Shown: positions 28,542 to 37,030 of the stretch, piece after piece
Numbering within the stretch: the first letter of the stretch is position 1
Layout: each line of letters opens with the position of its first letter
Source of the DNA: Mesorhizobium sp. ORS 3324
Lineage (GTDB): Bacteria > Pseudomonadota > Alphaproteobacteria > Rhizobiales > Rhizobiaceae
Length of the DNA: 38,046 nt
Direction of reading: 5' to 3'
NCBI GenBank assembly: GCA_000824825.2
Contig: LM655186.1
Span: 265 to 38,310 of the forward strand
Notes under the pieces: generated by a model
The model's input: the letters and a program-made list of their open reading frames with translations, nothing else
Databases searched by the model: none
Told to the model about the DNA's origin: nothing
Made by a program: the position numbers and the translations under genes

Positions 28542-28858
28542 TCTTCCACGCCGCCTGAAGAAACGCTAGTGTGGCCACGATGAGCTCAAATCGTAGTATT
28601 CTTGTGACGCCGCCGAGCGGTTCGTCGGCGCTGACTCGCCGTCTTCTCTCTGCCGCCTGCTTGCCGCCAACCTCGCAATCCAAATCACTAATGCACTTTT
28701 TAGATCGGGCATTCTGATGCCCGGGCCGACGGCCACTATAGGTAAGTTGAGACCTTATTCCCGTTGCTGGAAATCCAATATGCTGTTGCGCAAACGACAC
28801 AGCAAACATCACCAGCCACTGATAAGTAAGGAGTCGGGCTTTCGACTTGGGGTTTTCG
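28542..28858. other. Intergenic region between pqqE repeat and omp gene
   Basis: About 317 bases without a convincing gene. It holds a perfect hairpin with arms CGGGCAT (28706-28712) and ATGCCCG (28717-28723) around TCTG, and the probable omp promoter and leader in its AT-richer right half. It is part of the unique DNA between the two pqqE-tail copies. Confidence 0.5.
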
Positions 28859-29545
28859 ATGCGCTTATTTTCCTTCCTGTTTGCCGGGTTATTGTCGGTG
28901 ACTGCCGGTTCAGCATTGGCCGCCGACGTGGTCGCGAGCGAGCCGACTGCAGTCGTCAATTGGTCCGGCGCCTACATTGGAGCCGTCGCAGGATATGGGT
29001 GGAACAAGGACACCTACCACTATTTTAGCTCATCGGTTGATTTCGATGTGAATGGCTTCGTCGGCGGCCTGACCGGTGGTTATAATTGGCAGAAGAGCCA
29101 ATTTGTTTTCGGTCTCGAGGGTGACGTCTCCTATGCCAATATTGACGGGAGCGTCCTCAAGGTTCCGTTTGTGGCGCCGTGCGGCGAAGAGGGGTGCACA
29201 GCCAAGGTCGACTGGTTTGGCACCGGCCGCGCCCGCGTCGGCTATGCCTTTGACAATTTTCTGCCCTACGCCACTGGCGGCTTTGCCGTTGGCCACGTCA
29301 AGGGATCGGCCGATGCTGGGGCTTGCGCCCTCGTGTCCGCTTGCGGCTACAGCGATACACGCTGGGGCTGGTCTGCTGGTGCTGGCGTCGAATGGGCCAT
29401 GAACCAGCAGATCTCGCTCAAAGCGGAATATCTGCATGTGGATCTGGGCAAGCCGACCATTGAAACGTCCCGTGTCCCTGCATTCCCGACGACGGACGCC
29501 ATCAAGTTCGACACTGTTCGCGTCGGTCTCAACTATCATTTCTGA
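28859..29545 (+). CDS. Outer-membrane beta-barrel protein, Omp25-like
   Basis: A 228-residue protein with a signal peptide (MRLFSFLFAGLLSVTAGSAL, cleavage near ALAADVV). The mature part has the OMP_b-brl pattern: NWSGAYIGAVAGYGWNK, GGLTGGYNWQKSQFVFGLEG, TGRARVGYAFDNFLPYATGG, GWSAGAGVEWAMNQQISLKA, and a C-terminal VGLNYHF ending in Phe, needed for barrel assembly. Alternating hydrophobic strands suggest eight strands. In rhizobia and Brucella such proteins are structural or surface proteins. The ATG at 28859 is used; a TTG at 28847 is an in-frame alternative. It sits between the two pqqE-tail repeats, suggesting it arrived by recombination. Confidence 0.88.
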   Translation: MRLFSFLFAGLLSVTAGSALAADVVASEPTAVVNWSGAYIGAVAGYGWNKDTYHYFSSSVDFDVNGFVGGLTGGYNWQKSQFVFGLEGDVSYANIDGSVLKVPFVAPCGEEGCTAKVDWFGTGRARVGYAFDNFLPYATGGFAVGHVKGSADAGACALVSACGYSDTRWGWSAGAGVEWAMNQQISLKAEYLHVDLGKPTIETSRVPAFPTTDAIKFDTVRVGLNYHF

Positions 29546-29596
29546 TCCAGGCATCGCGAATGCGGCGGACCCGATTGGCCGTCTGGGCGGCGCCCA

Positions 29597-29806
29597 GAGC
29601 GGCGCGAGATCGATTGGGGCGGCTGCAGATGTCAGGCGATGGCGATTGCCGGCGATGCCGCCGCGACGGACCCGGTCTGCATCAAGTCACCGATCCACGC
29701 CCGCATGGCCATGCTCATCGACGAAACGCGGCGCACGGCGGCAAATACCGCTGCGGACGAAGCTTTCATCTATCGTCGGATAGGCGTTGTGACCGAGCCG
29801 GCCTGA
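29597..29806 (+). pseudogene. pqqE C-terminal fragment (duplicate, no start)
   Basis: The reading frame of the repeat encodes [14 protein letters not shown] through [10 protein letters not shown] and a stop, 69 codons without interruption. Nine codons differ from pqqE: seven silently, two changing Asp to Ala and Asp to Glu. No start or ribosome site belongs to it, so it is a remnant. Mostly silent change implies it diverged while under selection in a working gene, not as decay after duplication. Confidence 0.85.
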
Positions 29807-29850
29807 CAGTTCTTACCCTGCCGCGTTCGATAAGCTGGAAACTCAACCGC
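29597..29850 (+). repeat. pqqE 3'-end repeat, copy 2
   Basis: Second copy of the segment at 28287-28541, direct orientation, offset 1310 bases. It starts abruptly after GGGCGGCGCCCAGA and ends at CAACCGC, exactly as far beyond the stop as copy 1. The boundary of identity is sharp on both sides. Confidence 0.93.
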
Positions 29851-29897
29851 CATGAACTCTCAACGGCGGCATGGAATGGTGCTTTTGTCGGGCATGG

Positions 29898-31409
29898 CTA
29901 CCGAAATTCGATCAGAGGCAAGGTGATGTCGTTGCACAGGTTGCTGCAGAGGGTTTGAAGGGAGGCGCGGTCTATGCCGATTTCGCGGGCGCGTGCGAAC
30001 GCCTCTTTCGCCTCCTTGAGCTTGTGGGCCTTAATGAAGTCGGAAGATCTCACCAGCCACGCGATCGTCACCAGTGAACGGTTCCAACTGGAAGGCAACA
30101 GCGAATACGCTTTCTCTCCATATTCGATCGCGCCCTCGATGTCGCGATCGCGAAACAGTCTTAGCCTGGCGTAAGCGGCATTCATGACGCCCGAGGTCGC
30201 ATCCACCTCCAGCGCTTGCAGGTAAATTCGCTCGGCGTTGATATGGTCGCCTCCCATCTCGTAGGCGTGCGCCAACAGCGTGTCGTCGGGAAAATGCCGC
30301 TTTGTGTACAGATCCCTCACGTCGCCGTAGCGGCCCCGCACGAACATCAATTGCGCTTCGCGGTAGCCGATCGAAGTGACGTCGTAGCCTTTGAGACCAG
30401 CCTCATCGAGGAGTTGCGACATTGCCTCAACGTCGCCGCGACTGAGTGCTAGATCAAATCGAGTTTCCCATACCCTGGCCGCCAGCTGCGGGTCATCCTT
30501 TATCCTATCGATGATCGCTGTCGCGGCCGCGGCATAGTCCGGCCGATATTGGGGCATGATGCCCACGCTGTATAAATAGCCAAGCGCCAGATCGAGCCGT
30601 GCGGTCTCGTGCCAGAGAGCGTTTGAAAGCGGCTGCTTGGCTTCAATCCGCTGAACGATCTGCGTCAGCACATCCAGCAGGCCGGGTTGGAATTCGTAGC
30701 CGGACAGGCAGGCGTGGATGACCGCTGCAAGTTTATCCATGTCGGGTTCGAGTGCGTATATCTGATCGGCAAGAGCGACCGCCGCATCATGGTCGGGGAT
30801 CCCCTGCAGTTTCGCGATCGCCAGGATTGCGTCAGCCATCGGCCTGGCCTTTCCGACCGTTTTGGGCAGCGCCGTCTCTGCCCATTTCAGCGCATCCTCG
30901 CGGTGGCCCAACCGTTCGAACATCAGGGACCAGGTGATGTCGACCCAGGGATTCGTTGCGTCCAGGGCCAACGCTTTCTCAAGCTGCTTTCGCGCGCCAG
31001 CTGGATAGCCGGTATAAATATATGTTCGGGCACCATAGATGTAGGCGGCCGGATAGGAGGGATCGACACGCTCCAGTTCCTCGAACACAAGGAAGAAGGA
31101 CTTGCTCGAGAGTGCCATGCCCATGTAAGCGGCAACGCTCAGCCACTTTGCCCGGGTCGCCTCAACCTTCGCGGGGATGAAATCCGGGTGAGCGGCAACG
31201 AAGGCCTGAACTTCGGCTCTGATCTTCTCGTCATCGGCGGCTCTCCACCCGTCGACCGCGCTGATCAACCGAATGAACTTTTGCCGATCCGGTCCGTCGA
31301 GCTTTTCCAGCCATGGCTGCTCTGCCTTTGCTGCGCTCATCTGGGCACCCAGCATCAGAACGAATGCCAGGAAAGCCCCAGGCCATGCCTTGACTGTCAT
31401 GGATATCAT
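29898..31409 (-). CDS. Exported TPR-repeat protein of unknown function
   Basis: A 503-residue protein with a signal peptide from the ATG at 31409 (MISMTVKAWPGAFLAFVLML, cleavage near AKAEQ); the frame is open to 31448, and that earlier start remains possible. Much of the rest is helical with tetratricopeptide-like repeats, for example YPAGARKQLEKALALDATNP, GHREDALKWAETALP, HINAERIYLQALEVDATSG and DIEGAIEYGEKAYSLLPSSW. It probably is a periplasmic scaffold or interaction protein. No enzyme motif was found. It is convergent with the region holding the pqqE remnant and has no obvious partner. Confidence 0.78.
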   Translation of the reverse strand: MISMTVKAWPGAFLAFVLMLGAQMSAAKAEQPWLEKLDGPDRQKFIRLISAVDGWRAADDEKIRAEVQAFVAAHPDFIPAKVEATRAKWLSVAAYMGMALSSKSFFLVFEELERVDPSYPAAYIYGARTYIYTGYPAGARKQLEKALALDATNPWVDITWSLMFERLGHREDALKWAETALPKTVGKARPMADAILAIAKLQGIPDHDAAVALADQIYALEPDMDKLAAVIHACLSGYEFQPGLLDVLTQIVQRIEAKQPLSNALWHETARLDLALGYLYSVGIMPQYRPDYAAAATAIIDRIKDDPQLAARVWETRFDLALSRGDVEAMSQLLDEAGLKGYDVTSIGYREAQLMFVRGRYGDVRDLYTKRHFPDDTLLAHAYEMGGDHINAERIYLQALEVDATSGVMNAAYARLRLFRDRDIEGAIEYGEKAYSLLPSSWNRSLVTIAWLVRSSDFIKAHKLKEAKEAFARAREIGIDRASLQTLCSNLCNDITLPLIEFR

Positions 31410-31606
31410 GTCGGTCCCGCCGGTTTCCACACAGCAAGACTGCATCATGTTGCGTTAACGTTGACGCAAACAGTTTGCTCGAGTTTTACTTGGTTTTACA
31501 CGGCGACTATTTGCCAAGCACGCCCGGATCATTCAGATCTTCCAGCCGCCATCGACAAGGCTGGCACGCTTCTAAAAGCAGCAAGCCAGCCAACGATAAG
31601 CTGGCC

Positions 31607-32104
31607 TCACGCTGGCCCGGCTTCCGCTGCCGGCTGCGAGGCCAGCCGTGCACGCGCGGCGTCGCGGCTTCCGGTGGCGGGAACCAGCTCGCCGACCCTG
31701 CCGAGCCCATAGGGCGGCATTCCGGAGTATATCGCCTCGTACTGCCCTGCCCTGACGAGATAGGTCTCATGCCAGATGCCGACGTCGCCGCGCGCGTTCT
31801 TCATGGCCTTATTGAACGCCAGCCATGCCGGCCAGTGCTTTTTGTCCCGGTCCCGGGCATAGGCTTCGAGGTGATCGAAGCTGCGCCAATACTGGATGAT
31901 CGCTCCGAGGCTGAGACCATTATGGCCGAGGAAGCCGCTTTCCGGCCCGGCCGCTTCCAATTCCTTGAGCATCCTGGGCATGGCGATGAATATCGGCCAC
32001 CACTTGTGCACCTTCCACGGCTTGTTGACGCGCATTCCGATCAGGAAGACGACAAAGTCGCCGTCCAGTTTGGCTGCCATGCGTTCAGGTATGATTTGCG
32101 ACAT
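31607..32104 (-). CDS. DUF4188-like protein (small monooxygenase-fold candidate)
   Basis: A 165-residue protein; the ATG at 32104 follows GGGGAGG. It starts [20 protein letters not shown], then [20 protein letters not shown] and [20 protein letters not shown], then [20 protein letters not shown] and a [15 protein letters not shown] end. This set matches, from memory, the DUF4188 family, with a ferredoxin-like barrel resembling antibiotic-biosynthesis monooxygenases. The chemistry is unknown. It is a single gene between intergenic stretches. Confidence 0.78.
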   Translation of the reverse strand: MSQIIPERMAAKLDGDFVVFLIGMRVNKPWKVHKWWPIFIAMPRMLKELEAAGPESGFLGHNGLSLGAIIQYWRSFDHLEAYARDRDKKHWPAWLAFNKAMKNARGDVGIWHETYLVRAGQYEAIYSGMPPYGLGRVGELVPATGSRDAARARLASQPAAEAGPA

Positions 32105-32277
32105 CTTCCGCCTCCCCGCCAACAAACCTGCCCGAGAGGATTTCTAACACATATTAGCAATCAACGATATGTTAATGGCTATGGTGCAGCCTTTCCGGAT
32201 CGGGGACGGGAGACCATCTCCGATCGACGATCCGGCACTTATGTGCCGAGACGATCGACCGATGCGGAGCAAAACGC

Positions 32278-32523
32278 ATGAGTGTCGAAACAGCACTGGC
32301 GCAGCTATTGCGCATGCTTCACCGCCGCGCCCTGAATCTGGCGGCGTTGCCGGACGATGAAAGGGACCTGCACTACGACCGCATCCGCCGGTCCTGTTGC
32401 GGAGCGGCCGAGCATATCGGCCAGAGCCCCGACAATGCAGCCATCACGGCAAACAGCGTGGTCGAATTCACCCGCGCCATGGTCGGGATCATCGAGACGA
32501 GCCATCCCAGGTCGGGCAATTGA
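32278..32523 (+). CDS. Short hypothetical protein
   Basis: An 81-residue ORF starting MSVETALAQLLRMLHRRALN with predicted helices, a CC pair in RRSCCGAAEH and no membrane segment. The ribosome site is weak (GGAGCAAAACGC before ATG). Its last codons run into the decayed aldehyde dehydrogenase fragment on the other strand, so its C-terminus may be recent. No family recognised. Confidence 0.5.
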   Translation: MSVETALAQLLRMLHRRALNLAALPDDERDLHYDRIRRSCCGAAEHIGQSPDNAAITANSVVEFTRAMVGIIETSHPRSGN

Positions 32524-32601
32524 CAGAGACATTGCCAGGGCGATTGCTGGTGGTCACCTAGCGCGTCTTCTCGATGTCCTTCACTTGTATTGGGAGGCAA
32601 C
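32505..32601 (-). pseudogene. Decayed fragment of an aldehyde dehydrogenase gene
   Basis: About 97 bases align without gaps (one gap near the right end) with 33427-33524 inside the aldehyde dehydrogenase gene, in the same orientation, at about 75% identity counted by eye. Shared blocks include CCCAGGTCGGG, AGACATTGCC and TTCTCGATGTCCTT. It corresponds to the codons just before the C-terminal PTWDAG region. Too short to code. Confidence 0.7.
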
Positions 32602-32778
32602 GGCTGTGGCCGACCCACTCGACCTCGGCGCGTGGCATGCTCGAAGGCCCGGAACCTGAAGCGCAGAACGGCGTTGTTAGCCGGCTCTAAAAAATGCTTG
32701 AATGTGACGGATTTAATATCCCAGCCCGGACCTGCTTGATAGCGCCAGGAACAAGGGGGGATAGGACGGGGATGGCCA

Positions 32779-32955
32779 ATGAATAATCAAGCGTGGAAAA
32801 CATCGGTCGAGATCGACGAGCTCGAAAATGCACTATACGTGCGCGTCATCGAAAACGGCGTTGTCAATATCAAGGCTTTCAAGTCGCTGACGGAGGCCAA
32901 ATCCTTCGCCAAAAGCGAAAGGGCGCGACTCGCGATTGACGCACCAGGCAAATGA
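32779..32955 (+). CDS. Short hypothetical protein, 58 residues
   Basis: ATG 32779 to TGA 32955, coding for MNNQAWKTSVEIDELENALY and a lysine/serine-rich end (SLTEAKSFAKSERARLAI). Codon use looks coding and a G-rich stretch precedes the start. It resembles small soluble proteins common in rhizobia but I cannot assign a family. Confidence 0.5.
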   Translation: MNNQAWKTSVEIDELENALYVRVIENGVVNIKAFKSLTEAKSFAKSERARLAIDAPGK

Positions 32956-33302
32956 TAGCCCTGCCCGGTGCATTTCTACAAAGCAATCGATAGCGTGATC
33001 GTGCTCGCCTGCGGACCGGAGCGGCTTAACACTGTTCCCTGAGAGGGATACGAAATAACAGGGTGTCTCCGCCCGATTAACCAATCGTAGACCACGCTGT
33101 CCTATTCTGGGACAGCGTGGTCTCTAGTACCCCGGAGACTGCGCCGGCGGCTCCGGCGTTCGGGCGACCCTACCCACCAAGGTCGGAGCCGCCACCGTTC
33201 TACCAGCAAGGGTTGAATGAACTCTTACCGCAGGTACTTTATAGTGCATTTCTGCGACCGTTAGATTTCGAAATATAGTTGCCCTCGCCGCGATCGGCGC
33301 CG
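32956..33302. other. Intergenic stretch with a strong inverted repeat
   Basis: About 347 bases without a convincing gene. The main element is the 14-base inverted repeat at 33089-33123. To its right the sequence reaches the foreign-looking tail of the aldehyde dehydrogenase gene, so the area probably contains a recombination junction. Confidence 0.5.
33089..33123. repeat. Perfect 14-bp inverted repeat
   Basis: AGACCACGCTGTCC (33089-33102) and GGACAGCGTGGTCT (33110-33123) are perfect arms around TATTCTG. There is no T-run. It may be a factor-independent transcription stop for the leftward gene, a protein site, or the scar of a mobile element. Confidence 0.6.
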
Positions 33303-34742
33303 CTACAGCAATTTCTCCCAAGCCGTGGACCCGTAACCTTGCAACGATTGTGACGGCGATGTTCCAGCGTCGCTGCTCGCCCACGCTTGGAGAAAAATCA
33401 TGTAGCCGCCGAAGGGCAGGCCGGCGTCCCAGGTCGGGTAGTTGATGTAGACATTGCCGGAGCGCATGCGGGCCGCCGCCTGGCGCGCCTTCTCGATGTC
33501 CTTGGCCTGGATGTAGGAGGCAAGGCCGAAGACGGTGTCGTTGGCCTGCTCGATCGCCTGCTCGACGGTGTCGTAGGGCAGGATCGACAGCACCGGCCCG
33601 AAGATTTCTTCTCTCGCAATGCGCATGTCGTGCGTGACGTTGGCAAAGACGGTCGGGCGCACATAGTAACCGCGATTGAGCTCGGCCGGGCGGCCGGGGC
33701 CGCCGGTGACCAGGGTTGCGCCTTCGTCGATACCGCTCTGGATCAGATCCTGAATCTTGTCGAACTGCAGCTGGCTGACCACCGGGCCGAGCTTTGTTCC
33801 CGGAGCATCGGCCGGGCCGACGGTGAATTTTTCCGCCGCCGTCCTGGCGTAGGCGGCGGCCTCGTCATGACGGTCGCGCGGCACGAACATGCGTGTCGGC
33901 GCGTTGCAGGACTGGCCGCTGTTGCCGAAGCAGCCGGCGACGCCCTTGGTGACGGCTCTTTGGAGATCGACATCGGGAAACAGGATGTTGGCCGACTTGC
34001 CGCCGAGCTCCTGATGCACGCGCTTGACCGTATCGGCGGCGGCCTTGGCGACCAGGATGCCGGCGCGCGTCGAGCCGGTGAAGGACATCATGTCGACGTC
34101 CGGATGGCTGGCCAAGGCCTGGCCGACGGTCGGACCGTCGCCATTGACGAGATTGAAGACACCCTTCGGCACGCCGGCCTCGTCCATGATCTCGGCGAAG
34201 ATGATGGCGTCGAGCGGCGCGATCTCGGACGGCTTCAGCACCATGGTGCAGCCGGCAGCGAGCGCCGGGCCGACCTTGCAAGTGATCTGGTTGAGCGGCC
34301 AGTTCCACGGCGTGATCAGGCCGACGACGCCGATCGGCTCCCTGACGATGAGGGACGAGCCTTTGACGTGGCGGAACCGGAAGGTCTTCAGCACCTCGGC
34401 CATCTTCTCCAGATGCGCCTGGCCGACGCCGACCTGGCTGTCGAGAGCCATCTGGCGCGGCGCGCCCATCTCACGCGAGACTGCGAGCGCCAGGTCCTTG
34501 CTGCGCTTCTTGTAGATTTCGATGACGCGGTTGAGGATGTCGAGCCGCTCCTCGACTTCTGCGAAGCCGAAAGTGGCAAAGGCGCGCTTGGCCGCGGCCA
34601 CTGCCTTGTCGACATCGACCTTGGAGCCGAGCGAAATCTGCGCGAAGGCGTCCTCGCTCGAGGGATCGATGACATCCAGAGTGTTCGGCACCACCGGATC
34701 GACCCAGGCGCCGTCGATATAGAACTGCAGATTGTGGGACAT
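33303..34742 (-). CDS. NAD(P)-dependent aldehyde dehydrogenase with replaced C-terminus
   Basis: A 479-residue ALDH-superfamily protein. Catalytic elements are intact: the TPWNWPLNQI segment, KPSEIAPLDAI, FTGSTRAGI, Glu245 in HQELGGKSAN and Cys279 in GNSGQSCNAPT, then EEIFGPVLSI. The family C-terminus normally continues after LPFGGY with KxSGxGxE and about 25-30 residues used in oligomer contacts; here after Tyr447 come 32 unrelated residues from MIFLQAWASSDAG to AWEKLL. So the gene seems cut at its 3' end by a rearrangement and reads into new DNA. It may be inactive or unstable. A decayed copy lies about 0.9 kb downstream. Substrate unknown. Confidence 0.88.
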   Translation of the reverse strand: MSHNLQFYIDGAWVDPVVPNTLDVIDPSSEDAFAQISLGSKVDVDKAVAAAKRAFATFGFAEVEERLDILNRVIEIYKKRSKDLALAVSREMGAPRQMALDSQVGVGQAHLEKMAEVLKTFRFRHVKGSSLIVREPIGVVGLITPWNWPLNQITCKVGPALAAGCTMVLKPSEIAPLDAIIFAEIMDEAGVPKGVFNLVNGDGPTVGQALASHPDVDMMSFTGSTRAGILVAKAAADTVKRVHQELGGKSANILFPDVDLQRAVTKGVAGCFGNSGQSCNAPTRMFVPRDRHDEAAAYARTAAEKFTVGPADAPGTKLGPVVSQLQFDKIQDLIQSGIDEGATLVTGGPGRPAELNRGYYVRPTVFANVTHDMRIAREEIFGPVLSILPYDTVEQAIEQANDTVFGLASYIQAKDIEKARQAAARMRSGNVYINYPTWDAGLPFGGYMIFLQAWASSDAGTSPSQSLQGYGSTAWEKLL

Positions 34743-34969
34743 GGTTTCGCTCCTGCGGGCCGGCGTGCTCGGATTGTGGAAAGGCGATCGTCGTATATCG
34801 TTAAAGATAACGATGCAGCAATCGCCCCATTAAACGCAAGCGCCGGCGATTGAGCCAGCGGGATTGGACGTAATCGTTCGGAAAAATCGATCATTATAAC
34901 TCGAATAATTCGTTGGAAAGATTGGTTCTGGAATGGCATTTCCGCGACGAACTCGCCCGGAGAATTCAA

Positions 34970-36016
34970 TTGTCTTTCCTGCCCGCCACCGCGAACGATC
35001 TTCCAAACAGCCTGAATCCTGCCAGTTCCGGAAGCGCCCGTGCCTCGATCTGGGCCGGGATCGTGCCGGGAATCGTGCTCGTGGCAATGATCACCAGCGT
35101 CGCCTATTCGGCGCGCAATCTCTCCGGCCTCACGCTCTTCAGCCCGATGATCCTCGCGGTCGTCGCCGGCATGGTCTATTCCAATGTGCTCGGCACGCCC
35201 GCCCACGCCAAGGCCGGCATCGCCTTCTCGCAGCGTCGGCTGCTGCGCTTCGCCATCGTGCTGCTCGGTTTCCAGCTCACGCTCGGCCAGGTGGCCGGCA
35301 TCGGCCTCGGCGGGGTCGGCATCGTCGTTGCCACGCTTGGCGCCACCTTCCTGTTCACCGTGACGCTCGGCCGGCTGATCGGCGTCGACGCCAGGCTGGC
35401 GCAACTGATCGCCGCCGGCACCTCGATCTGCGGCGCCTCGGCGATCGTCGCCACCAACATCGTCACCGGCGCGCGCGACGAAGACGTCACCTATGCCGTC
35501 GCCGCGATCACGCTGTTCGGCACCGTCGCCATGCTCGGCTTCCCGCTGCTTTCGCCTCTGTTCGGCCTCGACCAGCACGCCTTCGGCCTGTGGGCCGGCG
35601 CTTCGATCCACGAAGTGGCGCAGGTGATCGGCGCCGGTTTCCAGAACGGCGCGCTTGCCGGCGAGACGGCGACCGTCGCCAAGCTGACGCGCGTCGCCAT
35701 GCTGGCGCCGATGGTGATCACGCTCGGCCTGATGGCGCGCCGCGGCAGCGCCTCGGCCGCCAAGCCGCCGATGCCGTGGTTCGTCGCCGCCTTCGTCGCG
35801 GTCGTGGCGCTCAACAGCCTGGTGGCGATCCCGGCGCAAATCCATGCGGCGATCGCTTTGGCCGCGCAGGTCATGCTGACCATGGGGCTCGCCGCCATGG
35901 GTCTTCAGGCCGACATCTCGCAGCTGCGCTCGCGCGGCCTGCGCCCGCTGGCGCTGGCCTTCTCGGCCTTCATCTTCATCGCAGCGTTCAGCCTGACGCT
36001 GGTCAAGCTCATCTAG
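34970..36016 (+). CDS. YeiH/UPF0324 family membrane protein (putative sulfate exporter)
   Basis: A 348-residue inner-membrane protein with about ten helices. TTG 34970 is chosen because GGAG lies seven bases before it; TTG 34913 is open upstream but has no ribosome site. Family features: [45 protein letters not shown], the [14 protein letters not shown] motif, and [17 protein letters not shown]. Family members are called putative sulfate exporters but transport is little tested. The 3' end overlaps the next, leftward gene by four bases. Confidence 0.87.
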   Translation: MSFLPATANDLPNSLNPASSGSARASIWAGIVPGIVLVAMITSVAYSARNLSGLTLFSPMILAVVAGMVYSNVLGTPAHAKAGIAFSQRRLLRFAIVLLGFQLTLGQVAGIGLGGVGIVVATLGATFLFTVTLGRLIGVDARLAQLIAAGTSICGASAIVATNIVTGARDEDVTYAVAAITLFGTVAMLGFPLLSPLFGLDQHAFGLWAGASIHEVAQVIGAGFQNGALAGETATVAKLTRVAMLAPMVITLGLMARRGSASAAKPPMPWFVAAFVAVVALNSLVAIPAQIHAAIALAAQVMLTMGLAAMGLQADISQLRSRGLRPLALAFSAFIFIAAFSLTLVKLI

Positions 36017-36510
36017 TCGCCGAAGGAACTCGCCGCGACATAGATCGCAGCCAGCTTCTCGATGCCGGCCTGATCGTCCTTGTCGAAGCGGCCAGGTAGC
36101 GGGCTGTCGAGATCGAGCACGCCGAACACGCCGTTGGCGTCGCGCAACAGCACGACCAGTTCCGAGCGCGAGTCGGCATCGCAGGCGATGTGGCCGGAGA
36201 ATTCGTGCACATCCTTGATCAGCATCGACATGTCGAGATCGACCGCCGTGCCGCAGACGCCTTTGCCGACCTTGATGCGCACGCAGGCCGGCTTGCCCTG
36301 GAAGGGGCCGAGCACCAGCTCGTCGTCCGACTGAAGGAAATAGAAGCCCGCCCAGTTCAAGTCGGGCACCATCTGATAGATCAGCGCCGAGGTGTTGGCG
36401 GCATTGGCGATCGAGTCGCGCTCGCCTTCCAGCAGCGCTTTCAATTGCGTGGCCAACTCATTGTAGAAAGCCGGCTTGTTGCTCGTGTCGATGGCCGTTG
36501 CCGCAAACAT
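36013..36510 (-). CDS. GAF-domain free methionine-(R)-sulfoxide reductase
   Basis: A 165-residue GAF-domain enzyme reducing free methionine R-sulfoxide. Three cysteines, Cys76 (PACVRI), Cys86 (GVCGTA) and Cys110 (HIACDADS), have the same spacing (10 and 24) as Cys84, Cys94 and Cys118 of the E. coli enzyme. [20 protein letters not shown] and [18 protein letters not shown] complete the family pattern. The ATG at 36510 is used. It converges on the yeiH-like gene with a four-base overlap and is divergent from the Nudix gene. Confidence 0.9.
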   Translation of the reverse strand: MFAATAIDTSNKPAFYNELATQLKALLEGERDSIANAANTSALIYQMVPDLNWAGFYFLQSDDELVLGPFQGKPACVRIKVGKGVCGTAVDLDMSMLIKDVHEFSGHIACDADSRSELVVLLRDANGVFGVLDLDSPLPGRFDKDDQAGIEKLAAIYVAASSFGD

Positions 36511-36601
36511 CTTGGTCGCTTCTCCGTTGCAAGGGCGCCGATGCGCCCGCTACAGTCCCGCCCTCTCTGCCACCAAAGCCGCCGCCGGGGAACAGCCTAT
36601 C

Positions 36602-37030
36602 GTGACTTCCAGCCGTTCCAGAACAGTGGGGGCCAGAACGATCCGGATCGCCGCCGCCGTGATCCGGGATGACAGCGGCAAGCTGCTTCTGGTGCGCAAG
36701 CGCGGCACCAGCGTCTTCATGCAGGCCGGCGGCAAGATCGAGCCGGGCGAGGCGCCAGCCGTCGCTCTTGCGCGCGAATTGCGGGAGGAATTGGGCATCG
36801 TCGTCGATCCGGCCGCGGCCGCGCATCTCGGCTCCTTCCCGGCGCCGGCCGCCAACGAGCCGGATGCGCATGTCGAAGCCGAACTCTTCGAGCTGTCGAT
36901 CGCCGGCGAGCCGATCCCGGCGGCCGAGATCGAGGAGATGATCTGGCTGAGCCCGGATCTCGCGAGCGGCATGGAGCTCGCGCCACTCACCGCCGACATC
37001 GTGCTGCCCCGCTACGGCCGCCGGCCATGA
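36602..37030 (+). CDS. Nudix hydrolase
   Basis: A 142-residue protein. The Nudix box GX5EX7REUXEEXGU is complete, running from GGKIEPGEAPAVALARE to LREELGI. The start is set at GTG 36602 with a weak GGGGAA upstream; the frame stays open to 36476, within the divergent neighbour, and the N-terminus is uncertain. Such enzymes cleave nucleoside diphosphate derivatives; the substrate is not predictable. It overlaps the regulator gene by four bases, so they form a unit. Confidence 0.85.
   Translation: MTSSRSRTVGARTIRIAAAVIRDDSGKLLLVRKRGTSVFMQAGGKIEPGEAPAVALARELREELGIVVDPAAAAHLGSFPAPAANEPDAHVEAELFELSIAGEPIPAAEIEEMIWLSPDLASGMELAPLTADIVLPRYGRRP

Noticed and set aside
29436..29783. A 115-codon plus-strand frame crossing the omp end and pqqE remnant
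   Set aside because: Out of frame with both; its second half is the same wrong frame as in pqqE.
30687..31712. A 341-codon plus-strand frame
   Set aside because: Antisense to the TPR protein, which has a signal peptide and repeats; no ribosome site.
33387..34853. A 488-codon plus-strand frame
   Set aside because: Antisense to the aldehyde dehydrogenase, low-complexity composition, no family motif.
34388..35845. A 485-codon minus-strand frame
   Set aside because: Charged, repetitive translation antisense to the YeiH-type gene and out of frame with the dehydrogenase.
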